Part shown: positions 40,254 through 45,449 of the stretch, piece by piece | Numbering within the stretch: the stretch's first letter is position 1 | How the letters are laid out: the number at the start of each line of letters is the position of its first letter | Assembly: GCF_900108115.1 (NCBI RefSeq) | Contig: NZ_FTPU01000026.1 | Coordinates: 1-45,449, forward strand | Origin: Epilithonimonas bovis DSM 19482 | Lineage (GTDB): Bacteria > Bacteroidota > Bacteroidia > Flavobacteriales > Weeksellaceae | Direction of reading: 5' to 3' | DNA length: 45,449 bases | Made by a program: the position numbers and the translations under genes | The notes under the pieces: generated by a model | What the model was told of the DNA's origin: nothing | Database searches by the model: none | What the model saw: only the letters and a program-made list of their open reading frames with translations

Positions 40254-41261
40254 ATGCAAGCAATACAATTAGAAAATTACGGTATAGAAAATCTGAAATT
40301 AACCGAAGTTCCAACTCCCGAAGTTGGCGAAAATGAGGTTTTGGTAAGAACTACCGCCGTTTCGCTCCAATACCTTGACTTACTTACAGTAGAAAACAGC
40401 AATGGCTTAAATATTCCGCTTCCGTTCATTCCTGTTTCAGAGGGTGTGGGCGTGGTAGAAAGCGTTGGGAAGAATGTAACACGGTGGAAAAAAGGCGACC
40501 GTGTGCTTATTCCTTTCGTTACCCATTGGGAAGCAGGGAGAACAACGCCTTATCACAATGCTTTGCGAACAGGTGTACAGACTTCGGGAACATTGGCAGA
40601 GTTTACCGTACAGCCCGAAAATACATTGGTACGTACCCCTCAAAACCTTACCGATGAAGAAGCTACATCGCTATCTGTTGCAGGTTTGACCGCTTGGGCA
40701 ATGCTCGTAACACAAGCTGATATTAAAGCAGGGCAGACCATTTTGGTACAGGGAAGCGGTGGTGTTTCCTTATCTGCCCTGCAAATCGCGAAGATGTCGG
40801 GACTGAAAGTCATCGCCACCACAGGAAGCAAGGAAAAAGAGCAAAAGCTAAAAGATTTGGGAGCTGATGAAGTCATCAATTATAAAGACTTTCCCCAGTG
40901 GAGCAATGAAGTAAAACGGCTGAACAACGGCACAGGCGTAGATATTACGCTCGATGTGGCAGGAAACGAAACCATTGAGCAAAGTATTCTTTCCGTTAAG
41001 GAACACGGGTTTGTAGGCTTGGTTGGTTTTATGTCGGGCAGTAAACTGTCTTTTGATGTGTTCCCGCTCATTATGAACTATATCCGCCTGCAAGGGTATT
41101 CCGTAGGCAATGCACAGGAATTGGGCGATTTAGTAAACGCCATCGAAAAGAATAATCTTAAACCTGTCATAGACAGCGTTTATGGCATAGACCAAACGCA
41201 GGAAGCATTCAGAAAACTGAAATCTGGAAAGGCTTTCGGAAAAATCATTATCAAATTTTAA
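40254..41261 (+). CDS. Medium-chain dehydrogenase/reductase, quinone-reductase-like
   Basis: The 335-aa MDR protein has a GroES-like N-terminal half (ENEVLVRTTAVSLQYLDLL, PFIPVSEGVGVVESVGKNVTRWKKGDRVLIPF) and a Rossmann domain with ILVQGSGGVSLSALQIAKMSGLKVIATTGSKEKEQKLKDLGADEVINY. The zinc-binding Cys residues of alcohol dehydrogenases are absent, as in zeta-crystallin/quinone oxidoreductases. It should use NADPH to reduce alpha,beta-unsaturated carbonyls or quinones. The spacing suggests an operon with the SDR and the following hydrolase (4 nt). Confidence 0.9.
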   Translation: MQAIQLENYGIENLKLTEVPTPEVGENEVLVRTTAVSLQYLDLLTVENSNGLNIPLPFIPVSEGVGVVESVGKNVTRWKKGDRVLIPFVTHWEAGRTTPYHNALRTGVQTSGTLAEFTVQPENTLVRTPQNLTDEEATSLSVAGLTAWAMLVTQADIKAGQTILVQGSGGVSLSALQIAKMSGLKVIATTGSKEKEQKLKDLGADEVINYKDFPQWSNEVKRLNNGTGVDITLDVAGNETIEQSILSVKEHGFVGLVGFMSGSKLSFDVFPLIMNYIRLQGYSVGNAQELGDLVNAIEKNNLKPVIDSVYGIDQTQEAFRKLKSGKAFGKIIIKF

Positions 41262-41265
41262 GGCA

Positions 41266-41832
41266 ATGAAAGTAAGAAGTAAAAATCCGGCACTTATACT
41301 TATTGATATCCAAAAAGGATTTCTTGACGAAGATTATTGGGGTGGAAACAGGAACAATAAAAATGCAGAACAGATTTGCGGTCTAATATTGAAAGAATGG
41401 CGAAAACTTAACCTCCCCATTTTTCATATTCAACATTCTTCAGAAAATCCAGCTTCGAAGCTCCATAACACAAATTCAGGTTTTGATTTTAATGAAAATG
41501 TTTGTCCGCTGAATAACGAACCAGTAATCGTTAAGAATGTAAACAGTGCATTTATTGGTACTGACTTTAAAGAAAAACTTGATTATCAAAATATCAACAC
41601 TTTGGTCATTGTCGGACTGACTACCAATCACTGTGTATCCACAACTGCAAGGATGGCGGGAAACTACGGCTACGACACCTATTTGATTTCCGATGCAACT
41701 GCCGCATTTGACCAAATTGGGATTAATGGAGAAAAATATGATGCCGAATTAATTCACCTAACTTCTTTGGCAAACTTAAATGATGAATTTGCAACGGTCT
41801 GGAACTCTGATAAATTGTTTGAAGAAATTTAA
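41266..41832 (+). CDS. Isochorismatase-like cysteine hydrolase
   Basis: The 188-aa protein has the family layout: catalytic Asp in ALILIDIQKGFL, Lys in the VIVKNVNSAFIGTDF segment, and nucleophilic Cys in VGLTTNHCVSTTARMA (cis-peptide GLTTNxCV). Members hydrolyse isochorismate, nicotinamide, N-carbamoyl compounds or peroxide-type adducts; the substrate is not determinable here. It is embedded between the MDR and propeller-decarboxylase genes with 4- and 12-nt gaps, so it is part of the same operon. Confidence 0.92.
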   Translation: MKVRSKNPALILIDIQKGFLDEDYWGGNRNNKNAEQICGLILKEWRKLNLPIFHIQHSSENPASKLHNTNSGFDFNENVCPLNNEPVIVKNVNSAFIGTDFKEKLDYQNINTLVIVGLTTNHCVSTTARMAGNYGYDTYLISDATAAFDQIGINGEKYDAELIHLTSLANLNDEFATVWNSDKLFEEI

Positions 41833-41844
41833 TAAATCGTAATA

Positions 41845-43428
41845 ATGAGAGTAAGAAATATATTGACCGTAGTCCTTATCTGCATCGGACTAAATAGTTT
41901 TTCGCAACAGGCTATCAACGGTTTTGCAACGCCTGAAAGCGTAACATCAGACGGCAAGCGTTTTTTTGTTTCCAATCAGGGACAGGATTTCAGTAGCAGG
42001 GATAGTGACGGATTTATCAGCGAAATTTCTCCAGACGGTAAGCTGATAGAATTGAAGTTTGCCCCGACCAAAGGCGTATTACACGCTCCCAAAGGGATGA
42101 CGATTGAAAACGGCATCTTATACGTAGCAGACTTGGAACGTGTAGTAGGCTTTGACATCAGTACCCGAAAAACAGTTTTTGAACTCGTTATTCCACAGGC
42201 TACCGTACTGAATGATATTTGCCGTTTGGAAAATGGATTTATCGGTATTACGGACACCTATTCGGGCAATATTTACAAAGTGAATACCCGAACAAAGTCG
42301 TTTGAAATCATTGGAAATATCTCTGCCGTAAACGGCATTTCGTTCAATAAAAGCACCAACCAGATTGCGGTTTGCACCAATGGGAAAATGCTGGGCGAGG
42401 GTTCGGTTTACATCAAAACAGGCAACGAAGATTTTCGGCAATTGCCTAATATTTCCAATGGCTTTTTTGATGGCATCGAATGGATAGATGATACCCATTT
42501 ATTGATTTCGGATTGGGTAACATTTCCCACCAAAGGTTATGGCAAATTGTGGATTTACGATTTAAAAAATCAGCAAGCTGAAATGTTGCTGACCGAAGAA
42601 AGCATAGCAGATATTTTTTATAATCCTGCCACGCAAAAAATCTATATGCCACAAATGCTTAAAAACAGAGTATTAATAATCAACAAAAAGGAATTGGAAA
42701 TGGATGAAAAACAGCAATATAATAGACTGTATCAGTATGGTGTTGCTGATGCCTTCGTAAGTGGTCTTTACAAGGGTACAAAAACTCTTAAAGAACTAAA
42801 ACTAAAAGGTGATTTTGGTTTAGGTGCACCGGATATGCTGGATGGCGAATTGACGATGTTGGACGGGAAAGTATATCAGACCAAAGCCACAGGCGAAACC
42901 GTTGAACCGGACGATAACTTTAAAACGTCAATGTTGTTTACCACATTCTTTAAAGCCGATACCGTAATCACTATTGAAAATCCCATTGGAGAAAAAGCCC
43001 TTTGGGAGCAGATAAGCAAAGAACTGAAAAATAAAAATGCGATGTATGCTATTAAAATAACAGGAAAGTTCGACCATATAAAAACAAGGGCGTTTCCCCC
43101 TATAAAGGATGAGCCATTTCCCGTTATTACTTCAATTTTTAACACCCAAAAGTTTTTTGAATTTTCAAATACACAAGGCACATTAATCGGTTATCATCTG
43201 CCCGAATATCTTAACGGTATCAACAGTAAAGGTTTTCATTTTCATTTTCTTTCATCGGACAAATCACAAGGCGGACACGTTTTGGATTTTACAGGGAAAG
43301 ACCTAAAAATTGAGATTGCAGAAGTGAAAAGCTTTGAATTGGAAATACCGACAGATAAAGACTTTCAGAATTTCAAATTTGACACCAAAGACAATGAAGC
43401 ACTAAAGCGTGTGGAGCAGGGGAAGTAA
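41845..43428 (+). CDS. Fusion: SMP-30/NHL-type beta-propeller plus alpha-acetolactate decarboxylase
   Basis: The 527-aa protein has a signal peptide (RNILTVVLICIGLNSFSQQ). Residues about 20-280 form repeated propeller blades (FATPESVTSDGKRFFVSNQG, GVLHAPKGMTIENGILYVADL, GFDISTRK), as in gluconolactonase/NHL proteins. From about 285 (QYNRLYQYGVADAFVSGLYKG) to the end it is a full alpha-acetolactate decarboxylase: DFGLGAPDMLDGELTMLDG and zinc ligands His465, His467 and His478 in FHFHFLSSDKSQGGHV, with the same +2/+11 spacing as in known ALDCs. Known ALDCs convert alpha-acetolactate to acetoin and are single-domain, so this fusion is unusual. It is the last gene of the operon. Confidence 0.9.
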   Translation: MRVRNILTVVLICIGLNSFSQQAINGFATPESVTSDGKRFFVSNQGQDFSSRDSDGFISEISPDGKLIELKFAPTKGVLHAPKGMTIENGILYVADLERVVGFDISTRKTVFELVIPQATVLNDICRLENGFIGITDTYSGNIYKVNTRTKSFEIIGNISAVNGISFNKSTNQIAVCTNGKMLGEGSVYIKTGNEDFRQLPNISNGFFDGIEWIDDTHLLISDWVTFPTKGYGKLWIYDLKNQQAEMLLTEESIADIFYNPATQKIYMPQMLKNRVLIINKKELEMDEKQQYNRLYQYGVADAFVSGLYKGTKTLKELKLKGDFGLGAPDMLDGELTMLDGKVYQTKATGETVEPDDNFKTSMLFTTFFKADTVITIENPIGEKALWEQISKELKNKNAMYAIKITGKFDHIKTRAFPPIKDEPFPVITSIFNTQKFFEFSNTQGTLIGYHLPEYLNGINSKGFHFHFLSSDKSQGGHVLDFTGKDLKIEIAEVKSFELEIPTDKDFQNFKFDTKDNEALKRVEQGK

Positions 43429-43464
43429 GAAATATATTCTGTACAAATCATATAAATTAAAGAA

Positions 43465-43508
43465 ATCTAAAGGTTATTCCGATGAATGACCTTTAGATAT
43501 TTCTGTTT
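43465..43508 (+). terminator. Terminator of the SDR-to-ALDC operon
   Basis: A perfect 10-bp stem, ATCTAAAGGT / ACCTTTAGAT (43465-43474 and 43489-43498) with a 14-nt loop, is followed by a T-rich run. It closes the cargo operon before rteC. Confidence 0.8.
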
Positions 43509-43534
43509 AATAAGCAATAAAAAAACTAATCGGA

Positions 43535-44425
43535 ATGGCATCATCATTAAATCATATTATCTCGGAGATACAGCGAAAAGAAAAAGCTATTTCGCTCACT
43601 TCCCCCAATGAGATTGATGAAGCATACCAAATGACCATATACCTGAAAGAATATTTATGGTCTATAAGAGAGGATGTTACGAAACAGGGCTTTAAAAACC
43701 AATGGGAGGAAATCAATTTTTTTCGCAACATTAAGCCATATATCCTCTCCAAACTCATTTACCACAATAAGATATTTCGAATACAGACCGCTTGTCCCGT
43801 TGACGGAGGAAAGATGTATGCCAGTTATTTTTCAGAACAATTGCAGGAATTAAAACAGGAATACAGGGAGCATATCTACAATTCAGATTTTTACAGATAT
43901 TATCGTTCAGGAAGAACCGACCGTGATGAAACCTACTTTAGATTGGGCAACATCAATTTCCACGATGGGCTAAATAGTTTTGTCTTTGAAATTGACCCGT
44001 TGTTTTCAACCTACTATGATAACAAAGTGGCTCGGATAATAGCAAATGAGCTACTCTATACCTACATACTCCAAAAAATCAACAATGATGAAATAGCAGG
44101 CTCTCTTTCTACAAACAGTATCTCATCTGACGGTATCCTTTGGACGGATACCAAAAATGCCTTAATAGAGCTGATTTATGCGCTGTATGCGAATGGCTCA
44201 CTTTCCTACGGTAAAATAGGAATACGAAAAGTCAGTTTGGCTTTAGAAAGACTGTTTCAGATTACCTTAGGGGATTTACACAATTCTTTTTCATCGAATG
44301 AAATATCGAGCCGGCTCCCGAACGTCATTTTTAGACCAATTGAAATCTTCTTTGGAAGAATATATGGACAAAGATTTATAGAGGACTACTTCGCAAACCA
44401 ACCATTAAATTGCCATAGGCAATAA
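43535..44425 (+). CDS. rteC: RteC-family regulator
   Basis: The 296-aa protein matches RteC of CTnDOT-like ICEs, which turns on the excision genes. Typical blocks are visible: ISLTSPNEIDEAYQMTIYLKEYLWSIRE, FFRNIKPYILSKLIYHNKIFRIQTACPVDGGK, YFRLGNINFHDGLNSFVFEIDPLFSTYYDNKVARIIANELLYTYI, and a C-terminal winged-helix-like region (LIYALYANGSLSYGKIGIRKVSLALERLFQITLGDLHNSF). RteA and RteB-like proteins are not present. A single receiver-domain protein follows, perhaps replacing that two-component input. Confidence 0.92.
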   Translation: MASSLNHIISEIQRKEKAISLTSPNEIDEAYQMTIYLKEYLWSIREDVTKQGFKNQWEEINFFRNIKPYILSKLIYHNKIFRIQTACPVDGGKMYASYFSEQLQELKQEYREHIYNSDFYRYYRSGRTDRDETYFRLGNINFHDGLNSFVFEIDPLFSTYYDNKVARIIANELLYTYILQKINNDEIAGSLSTNSISSDGILWTDTKNALIELIYALYANGSLSYGKIGIRKVSLALERLFQITLGDLHNSFSSNEISSRLPNVIFRPIEIFFGRIYGQRFIEDYFANQPLNCHRQ

Positions 44426-44481
44426 ATAGACACCCTTGAAATATTTGTGTAAGTTTGTATAACTAAGTAATAGAAATAGTT

Positions 44482-44934
44482 ATGGCAAACACTATCGAAC
44501 AAATCAGCATTGCGTTTATCAATGATAAAAGCCCGATTATAGATATAATCTGCAACAACCTTGTAGCTTCAGGAATTGATATACTGTTCCGTTCGGAAAG
44601 TATTGAGAACGGACTATCTCAATTATCAGCATTAGAAGAATTGCCCCAAGTTTGTATCGTTGACCTTGATTTTTTCGATAGCAAGGTATTGACACAGCTC
44701 CACGAACTAAAAGCAAAATATCCAAACTTAAATCTTATTGCCCATAGTGACGATGATAGCGAGGAAGCTGTAATATCTCTTTTAAAAATCGGAGTTAGCG
44801 GTTATCTGGTCATCGGTAGTGATGCAGACGATTTTAAGAAAGCAATCATAGGTGCTTGCAATGGCAAAAGATATTTTAGTGCAGAAATAATAACAATTGC
44901 ACAGGAATATTTCAGCAACAAAGAAACAGTCTAA
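44482..44934 (+). CDS. Stand-alone response-regulator receiver domain protein
   Basis: The 150-aa protein is a CheY-like receiver with no output domain. It has an acidic pocket (FINDKSP), a phospho-acceptor Asp in CIVDLDFFDS and a switch Ser in LIAHSDDD. At the place of the conserved Lys, GYLVIGSDADDF reads V-I instead of the usual L-K. The frame ends where LuxR-type regulators usually start their HTH (GKRYFSAEI...). It lies 56 nt downstream of rteC. It may act by protein contact, and phosphorylation is doubtful because the Lys is missing (inference). Confidence 0.85.
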   Translation: MANTIEQISIAFINDKSPIIDIICNNLVASGIDILFRSESIENGLSQLSALEELPQVCIVDLDFFDSKVLTQLHELKAKYPNLNLIAHSDDDSEEAVISLLKIGVSGYLVIGSDADDFKKAIIGACNGKRYFSAEIITIAQEYFSNKETV

Positions 44935-45119
44935 CTCAACTGTTTTTTCTATTGCGTTGTAGGTAAAGTTTGGACAAAAAAAATGTATATTTGCAATGAG
45001 CGAACGGAAACACGTTGAAATACAAAGCAACAAGCACCGTTACCAAATCGTTACCTGACTTCTTTGATTATCCCCATAAGAGCCTTATATTCAACTAAAA
45101 GGGCTTTTTCCTGAAAACT
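44935..45119 (+). other. Truncated ICE intergenic segment before the IS
   Basis: The 185 nt hold a TATATTTG box (44986-44993), a 20-codon ORF (44996-45058, MSERKHVEIQ...), the repeated word GTTACCAAATCGTTAC (45039-45054) and a possible weak hairpin (GAGCC / GGGCT, about 45080-45105). No gene is credible. Sequences that would follow in the ICE are replaced by the IS. Confidence 0.4.

Positions 45120-45449
<330 letters not shown>

Noticed and set aside
44996-45058. 20-codon ORF after a TATATTTG box (MSERKHVEIQ...)
   Set aside because: Too short and unsupported. The -7 box is only 3 nt before the ATG, so I list it only as part of the intergenic segment.

Overview
The window looks like draft-genome sequence from a Flavobacteriia member close to Chryseobacterium/Elizabethkingia. 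The signs are Bacteroidetes-type -7 promoter boxes (TAnnTTTG), few Shine-Dalgarno motifs, a CTnDOT-type integrase, RteC and Mob proteins, and flavobacterial housekeeping genes. Both ends stop inside transposases of one IS family: an N-terminal piece at 1-184 and a C-terminal piece at 45120-45449, both on the minus strand. This is typical of a contig broken at a multicopy insertion sequence.

Positions 200-20.67 kb are chromosomal backbone. They hold lptB, a SpoU rRNA methyltransferase, two paralogous repeat-rich small lipoproteins flanking a membrane-protein/lipoprotein pair, a minus-strand operon (trhO-trhP-ferredoxin-5-FCL) for tRNA U34 hydroxylation and folate salvage, a DPP IV-like peptidase, a ParE/RelE-type toxin-antitoxin pair, a frameshifted secreted-protein gene, three POT-family peptide transporters with a GNAT gene among them, a secreted thioredoxin-like protein and recG. 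DPP IV plus three POT carriers suggests a peptide-scavenging area. Interspersed hairpin repeats sit in two intergenic gaps.

From about 20.67 kb to the right edge lies the integrase-proximal part of a CTnDOT-like integrative conjugative element (ICE). It starts at a short sequence resembling a tRNA 3' end (candidate attL) just after the recG terminator. In order it carries: an IntDOT-like integrase; a defence-like cluster (XRE-ImmA regulator/protease, a 163-aa protein, an OLD-type ATPase-TOPRIM protein, and an unknown 561-aa protein with a degenerate nuclease-like motif); two excisionase-type HTH proteins; a DoxX-EVE-MarR operon; a mobilization block (DUF3408, candidate oriT, MobC, MobB relaxase); a large redox/electrophile cargo region; RteC; and a stand-alone receiver domain. 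The conjugation (tra) genes expected downstream are cut off by the IS and the contig end.

The cargo (33.2-43.4 kb) has four regulators (AraC, two HxlR, TetR), two NAD(P)H:quinone-type flavoproteins, SDR and MDR oxidoreductases, a tandem NTF2-like protein, a serine hydrolase, an isochorismatase-like hydrolase and a fusion of a beta-propeller to an acetolactate decarboxylase. Repeated operator-like sequences link the regulators to neighbouring genes. Most noteworthy are the propeller-ALDC fusion, the TrhO fused to a U32 C-terminal domain beside TrhP, and the ImmA/OLD cluster with a palindromic operator placed directly on its promoter.
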